From Phoronis australis (taxonomy: Eukaryota > Phoronida > Phoronidae), in contig NMRA01000079.1 of the NCBI GenBank assembly GCA_002633005.1, forward strand, positions 90,397-154,396: 64,000 nt of DNA. Reading direction: 5' to 3'. Below, piece by piece: positions 1 through 11,764 of this stretch; the first letter of the stretch is position 1; the number at the start of each line of letters is the position of its first letter. The position numbers and the translations under genes are program-made. The notes beneath the pieces are model-generated. The model did no database searches. It was not told the DNA's origin and saw only the letters and a program-made list of their open reading frames with translations.

Positions 1-2140
1 ATACCCGTTTGACAACACCGTTGTCCCCCTGAAAGGTTCGCTCCATAAGCAGCGTTCTAGCCAACTACTGGTTCAAGTAAGGTTGAAAATGGCTTTTTTA
101 TTTAACGATTGGCAAAGGTGTACAGAAGCAAAGAGGCCATTGCAAAGTGACTTAAGTACATTCAAGCATTTCTGCAAAATTAGTTTGTTTTGTAAGATGT
201 CGACACAGAATGTAGACATGCTGAAAAGGAAAAAAAAAACAACGAAGGTGGCACAGGTGACAACAAAAGGCAAGGGAAACAGGTGATAAAAAGTCGAAGG
301 CGACTACAAAGGCTTGCGGAAAGAATAACAACGACAAAAGTCAATTTCAGAAACCACGTCTGATAATGAACCAGGTCCATCAGGCTTAAAGCAATCGCAC
401 GGTTAACAGATCGAAAGTGACAGCGGTGAGGACTCGAATGTGGTGGATGAGGACAGTTGCTGCGTCTGTAGTAAGTGGTCACCACCGCCACAACGCATTG
501 TGCGTCTCTAGAGATCATTAATTGGGGAAAATGTGAATTCCAAGACTGCAGTCACTGTACTCACCTAAAGTGTTGCTGTGATGTGACAGCACTAAGGCGA
601 CGCGACAGATTTTTATGGCCCAGTGTTCATAGCCAGCTCCTAGGAGAGTACAGAGTGATAACTGGGATCGGCTGTGCTTAACTTGTTGAAAACTCAAGCA
701 GTTTAATGATTGTCCTATTTTCAAACTATTTTTTTTGTTTACAAAAATCACATTTTTGATTAGCCTTATTCTGTTTTACCGTCTACAAGAAAGAGGGCGA
801 CACGGTCACGACTTTAGGGTCTCAAAGAAAATGGCGGGCGTTTTCATATGTCTTGCAAAAACTATGCCTGTGGATTGAAAACAAGTTTTAAAAGTGGGAA
901 CAGTTGAGCATTTGTTTACTACACCACATAATCAGTTATTGAAAGAGATTGGTGGGTACGCCAACAAACCGGTTTAGTGCTTATGTTCACAACTTTAGGT
1001 CCCCGGTGTATAGTTTGCAAGCGCTATTATATGAGGAAGTTAAAAAGTTTACTAAAACTTAAAAATGGAAACGTTGCACTTGAAAATGTTATTCGTATTC
1101 TTGATCAAATTATGACGATTTAAATAACTCATATACTGACGAACTTACTTAACTCGTCACCTTCAGAGCTGCAAAAGGCAACAACTTGTATTATTGAGTG
1201 CTAATCAAAAACTCAATCACATGTGCTTTGCACGACCATTTCAAATATTATGCTATTAACGATCTTTCAAAGCGAAAATATAAAACTACTTTTGTCACCT
1301 CGGTGTGTTTATGATGTGCCTGATTATATACATTAGCAGCCTGAAGCGATTTAATTAACCGCAACATCATGGTGTCTTTGATCTAAACCGGCAAATTCTG
1401 AGGTACGCAAACCGGTGCAGTTGCCTAATCTCTTGCGGTTTAGGTGACAACGTGAAATTATTTCAACGGAAGGGTGTTCGGTGACTTACCTATTTTATGA
1501 TTGAAGCGAGTATGTTTCATCACCATTTTGTTTCTAACTTAAGATTTTTAAATACTCAAGGGAGGTTTGAACGTCCTCAAAATTAAGGAAATCTTAAATA
1601 GATAAGGAAAATCTCCAGACCTAAGGAAAATCTTTTAAGAGTCTGCTCAAAATAAATAAAAGCGTATGGAAATTGCCATCAAATAAAGAAAAATTCACAA
1701 CGCAGGAAATTCTGAACAAAAACTTAGAAAACGGCCCCAGATATGTCATCTCCAAGTTTTGTCTCCGATGTAAAGAATGATCCGAATAAGGCAGCATTTT
1801 AACTCCCGCGTACTGGAAAAATACCTGCAATCTCGTGCATGGCCGTTTCTCACGTGTCTTTTCTTTTCTTCGGTTATTGAGATTATACCAAAATTGGGAA
1901 TCGAGACGGCTTTTTCTGTACGGTTTTCTGAGCTGTTCATACAAAAAGCGGCAAACCGCGTGGGAAAACAAAGATTGTTGGTGTAGTGTAATACTTTGAT
2001 ACGCTTTAATCGAATTTTCCTATCAATGATGTTATGTGAACTTGCAATAGAATATGTTCTGCATATCGCTGTTACCTGGACTGTACAAAATTGACAGTTG
2101 TCATTTGGACCCGGTAAAGGATAACATATGATCAGGTGTG
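1..2140. other. No gene seen
   Basis: AT-rich sequence with only short, low-complexity frames. No splice-consistent coding signal or recognised repeat. Confidence 0.5.
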
Positions 2141-2280
2141 CGTTCAGTAGCGCTAGGACCTACGCTAAGACCTAGCTAAAATCTAGCTAAAGTGACGTGC
2201 TCTCATTTAAAATACATGACAATATCTCACGTAATTTTGCGAAGTCTTGCTTTTTAGCGGGGTCCTAGCGTTACTGAACG
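2141..2280. mobile_element. 140-bp MITE, copy A
   Basis: Terminal repeats CGTTCAGTAGCGCTAGGACC (2141-2160) and the reverse complement with one mismatch (2261-2280). The internal GAAGTCTTGCTTTTTAGCG is shared with copies at 27281 and 52574. Confidence 0.75.
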
Positions 2281-3154
2281 GGAGGCAGGAGAGAACTTGC
2301 TAGCGGGGATTATATTGGCCTTTGAACTTCCGCTGCCATTGGCTGATGAAATCAACAGCTTGTTGATTTCTGTCAAATCTTTCAAGAAGCCAATTAAGTG
2401 GTCAACGAAAAAGCCGATAGATTTTTCGCTTTCGGTATAAGCCATCTCATTCAAATTACAATGTAAAGTAGGTCGCCGCAACGAGAATTGTCGTATGAAT
2501 GTTTGCGATCCCGATTATAGGGTAAACCAAACTTAGGGGAGATTTTGCGGACAGGATATCGAATACCGAATACTCGTTTGTAAACGCCCAGTTGTCAACG
2601 TGGTAACCTGTTAAGGCACGTTTACTAACATTTCAAGTCAACACCAGCTCTGTCTTTATTTGAGTTATACTGCTGAATTGAAGCAGACGATTACGGATGC
2701 GTCATTGAGGCTCTTCACAAAGAGACTACATATCGTCACAGCTCGGTTAAGCAGTCATCTTCGAAATCTTTCCACTGTAGTGTTTTTTACGACAAAGGCA
2801 AAGACATTCCAGCATTTGAGGCGCCACACAAAAATGACCTTCAGTGACGTTACGCACGGAAATTAATAACGCAAATAATATGAATACGAGAAAAATATAG
2901 TATTAATTGAAGTCGGTTTTGTTAAAAATGAACGGACATTCCACTCTTTCCATCACAATACCGTTCTTTCCATTTCTTGTCTATTCAATGGCAGTCACAC
3001 ATTCATACATGAATATTGAAGCCTGATCAACTGCATACCATTTTCAAACATATCCCTACGTATTATATTCCCTGTCACAGACACTTTTCCAGCAAAATCT
3101 GGATTACCCTCAAACACAGCCTTGTGTTCTCGTGAGAAATGTTCAGAGGTTACA

Positions 3155-3305
3155 AACACGGGCGGCGCAACACTGAAAAAATTGTGGGCTATGGCCCCCA
3201 GCCCGCACTCTCCACCACTGTGTTGCACCGCCGATAGACGATGGGCGGCGCAGCACTGAAAAAAGTCGGGGTATCGCCCCCCAACCCCTATGGTGCGCCA
3301 CCCAT
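3155..3305. repeat. Two GC-rich tandem-like copies
   Basis: GGGCGGCGCAACACTGAAAA at about 3162 and GGGCGGCGCAGCACTGAAAA at about 3243, both followed by a G/C-rich 'GGC(T)ATGGCCCCC / TATCGCCCCCC' stretch. Probably a short dispersed repeat; no coding signal. Confidence 0.55.
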
Positions 3306-3706
3306 GCCCACAGTCCGTCACAAAAACAACTTTTGTCTTAAACCGTGTATCGCACCATGAATTTGGTCTCAAACCGTTCCTTAGTCAAAGCAATTGTGAG
3401 CTCTGGACCCAGGGTCTAATCTCGGACTCGAATACGAATTTAACTCGAAAATTCAGAAACCGGTCACATCGCACGGTTCGAGAACAACTTTGCAAGTGTA
3501 GTCGAAGCGTGTCTTGCACCTGATTCTGGGCTTCTAAAGAGTTGACACTTCGTTAATGTTGGAGACAATGTTCTTCAAATTACCGTGTCATCTTGACGTG
3601 TCTTTCTACTCATCGGACTCGGGAACACGTGGAGGCCAATTTTACTGCGGAATGTGGCATGGGTCTAAATCAAAAGTTGTAAAACAGTTTCTCCGACGGA
3701 CCTAAA

Positions 3707-3712
3707 TTTATT
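3707..3712 (-). terminator. Candidate polyadenylation signal of the dispanin gene
   Basis: AATAAA on the minus strand about 210 nt downstream of the dispanin stop codon. Position and orientation fit; no transcript evidence is available from sequence alone. Confidence 0.35.
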
Positions 3713-3922
3713 GCCAATTAAACACTCTCACGGGGTTGTGGTTGTTTCAGTACGTGAACAGAACCGTTTATAGGCTATTGACCGATAAGTCTTGAGCGAC
3801 GATGACCGTGTAATAATTTGCCTCACTAATTAGCTGTTTAGGCAAGTCTGTCAGGTAACGTTTATCCCCTTTGCATACATGTATGTAGGTCAATTTAACA
3901 AAATATTCTCCAAAATAGTCCT

Positions 3923-4210
3923 CTATGTGCCAATTGCTAAAAGAAGCTCCAAAATCATGCCCTGGGGACCAATGACAACATAAATAAGGACGACTGCGAC
4001 AACGACCAGCGAGACGCAGATAGCTAATACACTGAGGGCGAGGGATATCCGCGCCCTCTGACGAGCCGTGTCCGGGTGCCCTGACGCCCATTCCTTGTCC
4101 GATTGGAAGGAGAACCACAGAGCCAGCGGACCCATTAGAAGGTTTGTGCAGGTTGCGACGATGGCCAACATCCGGTAGTTACTGGGAGCCTGTTGTAAGC
4201 CTGGTGAGAG
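3923..4210 (-). CDS. Dispanin gene exon 2 (CD225 core)
   Basis: Begins LSPGLQQAPSNYRM and encodes the whole two-helix CD225 core (TNLLMGPLALWFSF, then SLALSVLAICVSLVVVAVV), ending MILELLLAIGT before TAG. This exon carries the family signature and is the stronger of the two exon calls. Confidence 0.8.
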   Translation of the reverse strand, partial: LSPGLQQAPSNYRMLAIVATCTNLLMGPLALWFSFQSDKEWASGHPDTARQRARISLALSVLAICVSLVVVAVVLIYVVIGPQGMILELLLAIGT

Positions 4211-5924
4211 CTGGAAATGGTAAGCGTGCCTTGAATATCTTTACCAACAATGTCTTAACGACGTCATTTAAATATTTTTTTTGTTTCCATCTCTTCAAAA
4301 CATGAGTTAGGCTCATAAAGCGCAAGATATCACTTAAGTAGGACATATTCAAATTAAATTACTGGGTTAGGTACTCGTCAGATTTTCTTCAGCTACAATG
4401 AGGATTGCTAATCAAAAGGTCCATTTAGAGACTAGCCAGCCACTTGGCTGCAGCATCAGTGACTAAACGGATATGCACCGAGGCTAGGTCGAGAGCTGAA
4501 CCCTGGGTCGGTACTGCGAACATTGCTGGTGAGAAGAAAGATTCCTACACCCCATTATCCATCGTGCTTAATTGCACTTGCACCGGCGGCATCAGAATGC
4601 CAAGACCGATTATGGTTTGTTACGCTGTACTCAGCTTATCTGGACAGGCATATACATGTATGTTTTACCAAGGTGGATATATTAAAAGCAGTCTCCGAGA
4701 CTTCCCCTATTAGTCGCTCTCCAAATGTCCCAATAAAAAGGTAGAAGATGTTGAAAACGACCCCGATGTCAAAATAAAACATTGTAGGCCTAATGTTTTA
4801 TTTAAAGCATCTGGCCGGTTGTGTAATTAGTTCACTTTACGACAGACCAGTCAGGCATATACACGAACTAGCGTTTGTTTAGTTCGTTGTATGTTCGATC
4901 GCCTTTGTGCGCGAATCATGTCTCTTCTCTTTAAAGTCTTAAGTGCCTTTTTTATATGTTTGACCACCAGACTTTCAGTTGAAGCGACATGTGTACCAGT
5001 GGCACGGCATGCAACGTGATTGGTTAAGTTTCTGTTAATCTGAGTTGAGGCCTGGGTCCCTTTTCATGAAACTGGCTTAAGACTTATGGGTTAGAACCAA
5101 AATTCGGGCTTAGTTAAGACCTAAGGCGAAATTTTGGTCTTTGTTCTTAAATTAGACAGAAATTAAACCGGATTTTGATATAGGAGAGCATACACTAGAA
5201 TATTTCACTTTCGCCACCTGTTGCGAATTCATAAAACTAAGCGAGGCAGTGTGGTGGAGAGGACTCTGGCATGTCATTTCGTATGTGCCGGTAAGTTGTC
5301 TATACGGTCTTTGTCGGTTCTTGAATCGAAAGCAGACGATCATCACTTTGACATTGTTTCAGGACATTAGAGTGTGAAAAATATAAACGGATACAGTAAT
5401 AATACTCCTAGGTGTTGCTCGTCCTATGTGCTTAAGATTGGACATTTGGTCGGACCAAATGTCCAATCTTAAGCACATAGGACACTAACTTCGCGCTTTA
5501 GCTTAGACCGATTTCGGGCTAAAGAAATTTTATGAATCGAAGACAGTCTCATTTAAGACAGAAAAGGATTCAAAAACGGCCCCTGGTCTTAAACTTGCAT
5601 CAATAGAGTTACATTTGCTGCCCGGAAAGAGGCACGTGTTACCTTGAGTATGGGTTCGGGTTTTGCGCCAACAGGAACATCTGTGAAATTGTCGACATCG
5701 TCGTCTGTTGTACCTTGAACAACATCAACCAAATCGACATGAGTTTCAGGGTCTGCAGCAGTGAGTGTCGGAGGCGCTGTAGGGCCGACACTTGAGTTGA
5801 GGATAGAATTAGTCCCACTGTCTCCAGATATTTTTCCATCATTGGAATTGGATAAATTTGCGTGTTTTAGGACCTGGACCTCAGCTACAGTGTCTGGCGA
5901 GTCTACTTTCATGTCACGTTCCAT
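3923..5924 (-). CDS. CD225/dispanin family membrane protein, two coding exons
   Basis: Exon 1 is 5643-5924 (ATG at 5924, donor GTAACA, phase 0) and exon 2 is 3923-4210 (acceptor TTTCCAG, stop TAG). Joined they give 189 residues. Residues 1-94 are acidic, Ser/Thr/Pro-containing and probably disordered. From residue 105 comes the dispanin core: a hydrophobic segment (about 108-129), the cytosolic loop SDKEWASGHPDTARQRAR (131-148; compare the family's 'YASGD...AR'), then a second transmembrane segment (149-173). Known: CD225/dispanins (IFITM and PRRT relatives) are two-helix membrane proteins with a cytosolic N-terminus. Specific role here unknown. A second start (AUG at codon 5) is possible. 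Intron of 1.4 kb carries a repeat with a long palindrome. Confidence 0.75.
5058..5545. repeat. Dispersed repeat with TTTCATGAAAC-type ends, copy 1
   Basis: Shares blocks with 27534-28187, including TTCATAAAACTAAGCG-type, TCTTGAATCGAAAGCAG-type and TTGACATTGTTT-type segments in the same order. Non-coding; carries a 63-bp palindrome at 5421-5483. Lies in the dispanin intron. Confidence 0.6.
5421..5483. repeat. 63-bp near-perfect palindrome
   Basis: Two 31-bp perfect inverted arms (GTCCTATGTGCTTAAGATTG and onward) separated by one G. The other copy of the host repeat lacks the second arm, so the palindrome is a local rearrangement. Confidence 0.9.
5643..5924 (-). CDS. Dispanin gene exon 1 (acidic N-terminal region)
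   Basis: Starts MERDMKVDSPDTVAEVQVLK and ends GAKPEPILK at GTAACA. Phase 0 joins in frame to the exon at 3923-4210. Rich in Asp, Ser, Thr and Val, with a short PTAPPT motif. The proline content is lower than in mammalian IFITM/PRRT N-termini. Confidence 0.65.
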
Positions 5925-6595
5925 ATCTACAAAGCTCCTTCGGACAGACTGTGGATTTGTAGCCTACCTTAAGTGATACACTCAGTACAGTTTTTCGCTT
6001 CACTTAGGTATCAGCTATACAATAGGCCAGCAGAAATATCTACGGAAGACAAACGACAGGGAGCTGCGCGGGTTAAATTCTACTCCTAACCCAGTGGTTG
6101 CTCGCGACAGTAAGAAGACAAAAATACGTAATCACATGGCACAAGACCACCACCCGCGTAAAACCACTTCTCACGTCGTTTCAGTACCTGAGTGCAGAAG
6201 AAAACGTGGGCATCTACGGAAGAGAAAGTTACAGATTCCGTCTATCTTTGCTATGACGAAAGTTCAATATTTTTGTGGTGACGAGTCAATATTTCTGTAG
6301 ACCTAAGTGACTGTCACGTTGTGTGCAAATTTAATACACGAGCTGGTGTGTCTAAGACACAAATATAGACAACAATGGATTCTATGCAAAACAACTGACT
6401 GTGCTTAATCCTCGCGACACTGCCAGGACTGGACAACAATAACTGATCTCAGACATTGAATCCATTTTACAACACTGCAATCAATCGATTGTGCCCGCTA
6501 CTTCAAATAGCGGCTGTCCCCTGGCGCCGGCTGCAGCAGCGTGTCACATAGCCAGCCAGCTAGCTGTATGAACACTGTCGTTAAAATACAGCTAG
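5925..6595. other. Upstream flank of the dispanin gene
   Basis: Would hold the promoter and any 5' untranslated exon. No TATA-like or initiator sequence can be assigned with confidence. Confidence 0.4.
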
Positions 6596-6603
6596 GTACC
6601 AGT

Positions 6604-7715
6604 CACAGGCGCTCGAATTTCCCGATGACTCATAACCATATATAAGAAACATAAAAGTTGGACACTAAAACTTTGTCAAGCCGAGGCTCCCAACTTCAAC
6701 TGTCCAAAATCCAAATAAAATCTGCGTGCACCTCCCTCAGTCTGGTATTGCATAAACCTTCGAAGCCTTATCTTTCCTAGATCCTATTAACTGTCCTCGT
6801 GAGTGGTAAATTGGCGATGGAATTTCCAAAACAATCTCAAAACTCGGAATTCAAGGACCTAAAATATTAAACATGGCGGATTTCAGTTGTGCTTCAACTT
6901 GTACGCCTGTCGTAGGTGAAACTTCGAGTTGAGCAAGCAACCTATATTTCAAATTCAATAATTCTAATCCAAAACTCGAACTAATTGAGAATGTTAAAGT
7001 TAGTATTTTAATGATTATTTGTAACTTTATTCCACTGACGGCTCATTTTAGCCCTTAACTTAGAATTTTATTGCATAAACTGGCGTATCTTGTTTCTCAT
7101 CTTGACATTACGCACTTTTTTGATTGAAGCACAACACACACTCGGCCAGGAAACGCAGTCCGTGCAAGTATTACAATGCGCGTGGCCGACGAGTTAACTC
7201 AATGGTTTTGGTCAAAACTAAAACCTTCATAAGAAATCACAGTACACAAAAAACTTCGCATATCATTACAGTATCAGGATAATTTATGTTTGACACAAAT
7301 ATCTCTGATTAGTTACATTTATTAGGCAATGATATATTTTTAAAGTGCTCTCTGCTTCTCAAGACCAAGTAGTCGAGGGATTGACGGCGCGCGAAAATAG
7401 ACTTTCGGATTTAGCTCTGGAGCGTCCGCCAAAAACCCGGATGTTCGAAGACCGTCTGCCATGATATCACGGAATAAGGTCCTTGAATTTGTGATTTTGG
7501 CATTTTTTGGCGTTTTTGTCGTCAAATCACCACTTGAAAGCAATTTGAAGAGATCAAATAAAAGAAGGTATTCAAAGATTTGTTCTATGCAACAAGTTCC
7601 GTTCACATTTGAGTAGGAAATTCAGAGCAAACAGATTGTGTGTGTCCAACCTTTATGTTTTCTTAGTTAGTGTCGTCAGTCGTGATTGAGGAACAGATAA
7701 ACTCAAGCGCCTGTG
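6604..7715. mobile_element. 1.1-kb terminal-inverted-repeat element, copy 1
   Basis: Begins CACAGGCGCT and ends AGCGCCTGTG, with about 90 bp of inverted similarity at the ends. Flanked by 8-bp near-identical target duplications GTACCAGT (6596-6603) and GCACCAGT (7716-7723). The body is similar, in reverse orientation, to 31135-32260. No transposase frame, so non-autonomous. An 8-bp duplication is typical of hAT and P-type transposons. Confidence 0.8.
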
Positions 7716-8398
7716 GCACCAGTGTGTGTTGAGCTCCGACAGACCTCGCATACAGCCCAGGTATTTTTGCTCTTTACCTCCCCGTGAAACTTGTATCAAC
7801 GTGTAGAGCTAAGGACGGACGTGGTCCATGCAAAATGTGGAAGTCAACCGACACTCACTCCTGACCCATCAGAGCCGTTTCAGTGAAAAACAATCTAATA
7901 AACGTCATTTTTGCGTAATTCTCCACCTTTTTTAACTTAAGTTAAGTATGGTCGTCGTTTTGAAAACAGTACGCTCCGTGACACGCGCATGCGCCATTTC
8001 TTAAATTTTTGAGACATCTCTCAGGAGATGATGACAAGCTTCGTAAATTTGTTCTGAAATTCGGTTTCCTGGTATCAATATTCCTAAAACTTATAATGAA
8101 GTGAATTAAAATGCGATAATTTGTTGTGACATGTACGCAACCTCGAGGTGACGGTTACAGAACAACAACTTATTGAAGAATAGGCGAAGAAACTAGTCAA
8201 TACGTGACTCGCTATTTCATGGTGCCGAAAGCCGACGCAAAAGGTCATAGGCCTACTACAATTTTAGCAGCAGAGTAAAGGTAGGACGCCATTTTCCCAA
8301 TACCGGTAAGAAAAATTTAGTGTACTCCAGGAAGAGTGTAATTTTTAATGACGTTAACTTTGTGTCAAGACTTTATCCGGTCATTTTTTACCCACATC

Positions 8399-8439
8399 GG
8401 CGCAATTAAAGCTGTATATTTAATATACAACTTTGCGCC
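8399..8439. repeat. Imperfect palindrome
   Basis: GGCGCAATTAAAGCTGTATA pairs with ATATACAACTTTGCGCC across a short AT loop. Intergenic, function unknown. Confidence 0.6.
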
Positions 8440-9108
8440 AAGGCTACATGCCACGATGCAACCTCTGGAGAATTCTTGTTTTATAAGATCCGTCTAGGTA
8501 AAAGCTTTACAACTTAATCATTGCACGTTGTAATGGATTTTCCCTGAATGCTCATGGTAAACAACCAAATCCTTGTTTTCATAGTTTCCCTTCAGCCAGC
8601 ACTGAATAAGCTACGACCGACGATGACTCACACGGCCACCCAGCGAACCTGGTGACCGGCCTCATACCGTTCCATGTTTTTTCTGAATACATTTACCGTC
8701 ACAAACAACTAAGTGTATCAAAATACATGTATGTGTGGGATCAGTGGATCAAATTACGCACCTATTTCAATGTTACATGTATATTTATCAGCAGTCTACA
8801 GTGTCTGCACGAACTTGTCATCTAGTACCCAAACAGCCACTTGGCGAAGTTGGCCGGGTACGGCCGAAGTGATCACGTAAAGTGATTTGATTCAGAACCA
8901 AATTTGAAATTATAACCAACTTTATTATTAGTATTGAGTAGTATCAATAATACTACAACAATTTTATTGATATTGTTGTTCATCTATATCCTATGCGTAG
9001 CGGATATGCTGGGGCTAGACCTTTTCCTGAGGGGGGTTCGATCGAGTCCCCGAACCGTACCTGGCTACGGGCCAGTTAAACTGACTTTCCCATCTAATTC
9101 TCTGATAT

Positions 9109-9588
9109 AAATAATGCTCTCTAACCCTAGACAACCCTAAAAAAATTGCTGAAAATTTTGGAAACTCCTTTCAAAGTTTGTTAAACAGGAAAGCGTGACC
9201 GACGCTTTTTTTGCGATTACCGTGGAAAAGAACATCCACCATGAACCATAATGTCCAAACTGCGACATGGGGTGTACGAATTTAATTGATTCTTTCCTTA
9301 AAAATGATATTAAACTGTGTTTTCTTATTTCAACCAATCCTCGTTTTGTCACTTGCTCATGCATCTTTGGCGTCCATATTGAATGATAAAAGCAGGAGTC
9401 AACTGAGAATTCATATCCACCATCCACTAATTGGACATTATGGTGCTTGGTGGGTAATCTTTTCCCATAGATGCGTGTAACTCGCTAACAGCGTAGGTCA
9501 CGCTTGCCCTTTTAGCAGACTTTGAAAGGAGTTTGCTAATTTTCCTGAATATTGTTTAAAGTTGTCAAACCGTTACAGAGCATTATTT
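9109..9588. mobile_element. Long-arm fold-back element (MITE-like)
   Basis: Ends AAATAATGCTCT and AGAGCATTATTT. Further inside, GGAAACTCCTTTCAAAGT and GCGTGACC reappear inverted near 9490-9535, and CCATAATGTCCAA appears inverted near 9430-9445. The arms extend roughly 130-150 bp. No coding capacity and no clear target duplication. Confidence 0.65.
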
Positions 9589-10180
9589 TGTTTCAGAGTT
9601 CTGGATATGAAAATCGTTTTTACTATCTGCTATTAGGCCAAAACCGGATTCGGTGTACTTACCTTGGAAGACTGAAGCAAGTTATGCATTAGAAGGTGAT
9701 ACGTGGCATAGGAAGCGGCGAGCTGAGAAGACGAAAGTGACCCCCCCCCCTTCCATAAATCAATTAAATGGGTACCGGGTATACAACTGTTGGCGTGTCC
9801 AAAAGGGTGTCGACGAAGGTGGGCAGCTTAGCATAGGTAAATTGGCTCTCGACTGGGGGAGGGGTTAAACTACCTTGGGGCTTAACTGGATGATGACTGA
9901 AGCAATAGAAGTTAAAGGCGAAGGCAACCTTTTTCCATGTCATTTTGAGCTTAAATAAGGTTGGTTTGTTATCCTAGACATATTTTACACTTAATTACAG
10001 CTTTTCGTAATTTTATTAATTACTCGTCCGCTACTCCGGAAGTGACGTTTTAGGAGGCAAGCATTTCGCGCCAATTTCTTTTCATATAGTCTGACTGTGA
10101 GAGCTGCCGAGTCAGTCATTGTTCTACCTCGGTTGTGTTAAGTTCCGTCGTCGTTTGCTTTCATTTACTAGTCAGTCAAC

Positions 10181-10273
10181 ATGCCACACTGTTGCTGCGT
10201 ACCAGGATGTACTAATTATCGGCTCACGCGCGCTTTGGGAGTACCTTTGCATCGCTTTCCGATGGATGACACA
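10181..10273 (+). CDS. THAP zinc-finger gene, 5' fragment cut by assembly gap
   Basis: ATG at 10181 gives MPHCCCVPGCTNYR followed by GVPLHRFPMDDT, then Ns. This is the start of a THAP domain (C2CH zinc finger; N-terminal Met near CCxVPGC, then the conserved HRFP). Known: THAP domains bind DNA in cellular regulators and in P-element-type transposases. The rest, including the AVPTIF-like box and any transposase region, lies in the gap, so a host gene and a transposon-derived gene cannot be told apart. No continuation is recognisable after 11244. Confidence 0.75.
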
Positions 10274-11244
10274 NNNNNNNNNNNNNNNNNNNNNNNNNNN
10301 NNNNNNNNNNNNNNNNNNNNNNNNNNNNNNNNNNNNNNNNNNNNNNNNNNNNNNNNNNNNNNNNNNNNNNNNNNNNNNNNNNNNNNNNNNNNNNNNNNNN
10401 NNNNNNNNNNNNNNNNNNNNNNNNNNNNNNNNNNNNNNNNNNNNNNNNNNNNNNNNNNNNNNNNNNNNNNNNNNNNNNNNNNNNNNNNNNNNNNNNNNNN
10501 NNNNNNNNNNNNNNNNNNNNNNNNNNNNNNNNNNNNNNNNNNNNNNNNNNNNNNNNNNNNNNNNNNNNNNNNNNNNNNNNNNNNNNNNNNNNNNNNNNNN
10601 NNNNNNNNNNNNNNNNNNNNNNNNNNNNNNNNNNNNNNNNNNNNNNNNNNNNNNNNNNNNNNNNNNNNNNNNNNNNNNNNNNNNNNNNNNNNNNNNNNNN
10701 NNNNNNNNNNNNNNNNNNNNNNNNNNNNNNNNNNNNNNNNNNNNNNNNNNNNNNNNNNNNNNNNNNNNNNNNNNNNNNNNNNNNNNNNNNNNNNNNNNNN
10801 NNNNNNNNNNNNNNNNNNNNNNNNNNNNNNNNNNNNNNNNNNNNNNNNNNNNNNNNNNNNNNNNNNNNNNNNNNNNNNNNNNNNNNNNNNNNNNNNNNNN
10901 NNNNNNNNNNNNNNNNNNNNNNNNNNNNNNNNNNNNNNNNNNNNNNNNNNNNNNNNNNNNNNNNNNNNNNNNNNNNNNNNNNNNNNNNNNNNNNNNNNNN
11001 NNNNNNNNNNNNNNNNNNNNNNNNNNNNNNNNNNNNNNNNNNNNNNNNNNNNNNNNNNNNNNNNNNNNNNNNNNNNNNNNNNNNNNNNNNNNNNNNNNNN
11101 NNNNNNNNNNNNNNNNNNNNNNNNNNNNNNNNNNNNNNNNNNNNNNNNNNNNNNNNNNNNNNNNNNNNNNNNNNNNNNNNNNNNNNNNNNNNNNNNNNNN
11201 NNNNNNNNNNNNNNNNNNNNNNNNNNNNNNNNNNNNNNNNNNNN
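10274..11244. other. Assembly gap (971 N)
   Basis: Run of Ns. It removes most of the THAP gene. Large 'open frames' across it are artefacts. Confidence 1.
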
Positions 11245-11586
11245 TTAAACTGATGTCGACTGGTGAGAGTGGGGTCTGGCAATCGCTTCGCCCCACGCGC
11301 TAAAGCAGACTTTCCTACGCCACGCTCAAGGTAAAAAAACAAAAGCATAGACATTTGAATAGAGAAAATTTATTATGCCTTTTCTCACTTTGAGTGAGGT
11401 GGTTAACTCTAATTAGTTATTCAAGTAATTAAACATCCAAGCAACACATCGAGTAGAAGCGAAGTGTTGTAGATATGTTATTAAAATATATCTTTCAACA
11501 ATCTTCAGGTAGTCCACAATCATTCTCAAGTCTGTTCTGAAGGCCACCTATTCGCCATATCACGTGGTCTAATGAACACAAGTCCG

Positions 11587-11634
11587 GAAAGATTTCTGCC
11601 CTCTACCGGGACTCGAACCCAAAGACCTTTTGCT
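11587..11634 (-). repeat. tRNA-derived SINE-like fragment (B box)
   Basis: Minus strand reads GGTCTTTGGGTTCGAGTCCC followed by GGTAGAGGGC. GGTTCGAGTCC is a perfect RNA polymerase III B box. No complete tRNA cloverleaf. Confidence 0.4.
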
Positions 11635-11764
11635 GTCGTTAATCAACTTAGAAAGTATCCTTCACACACAGAAATATTGTCTTACTGTATAAGAAAGAAT
11701 TGTTAGTCTTGATGCACGCGTTTTATTGGTTGTATCACGTTACCCAACCTTGAAAATGTGTCTG

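Larger units (their letters stand above)
7724..10180. other. Intergenic between the 1.1-kb element and the THAP gene
   Basis: Contains a palindrome at 8399 and the fold-back element at 9109-9588. The last about 100 bp before 10181 should be the THAP gene 5' leader. No other coding signal. Confidence 0.5.

Noticed and set aside
180-518. 112-codon minus-strand frame near the left edge
   Set aside because: Low-complexity hydrophobic and Ser/Pro runs, no splice context, no family features.
10119-11354. Four long frames across the N run
   Set aside because: They consist mostly of unknown residues; only the THAP start at 10181 has real signal.
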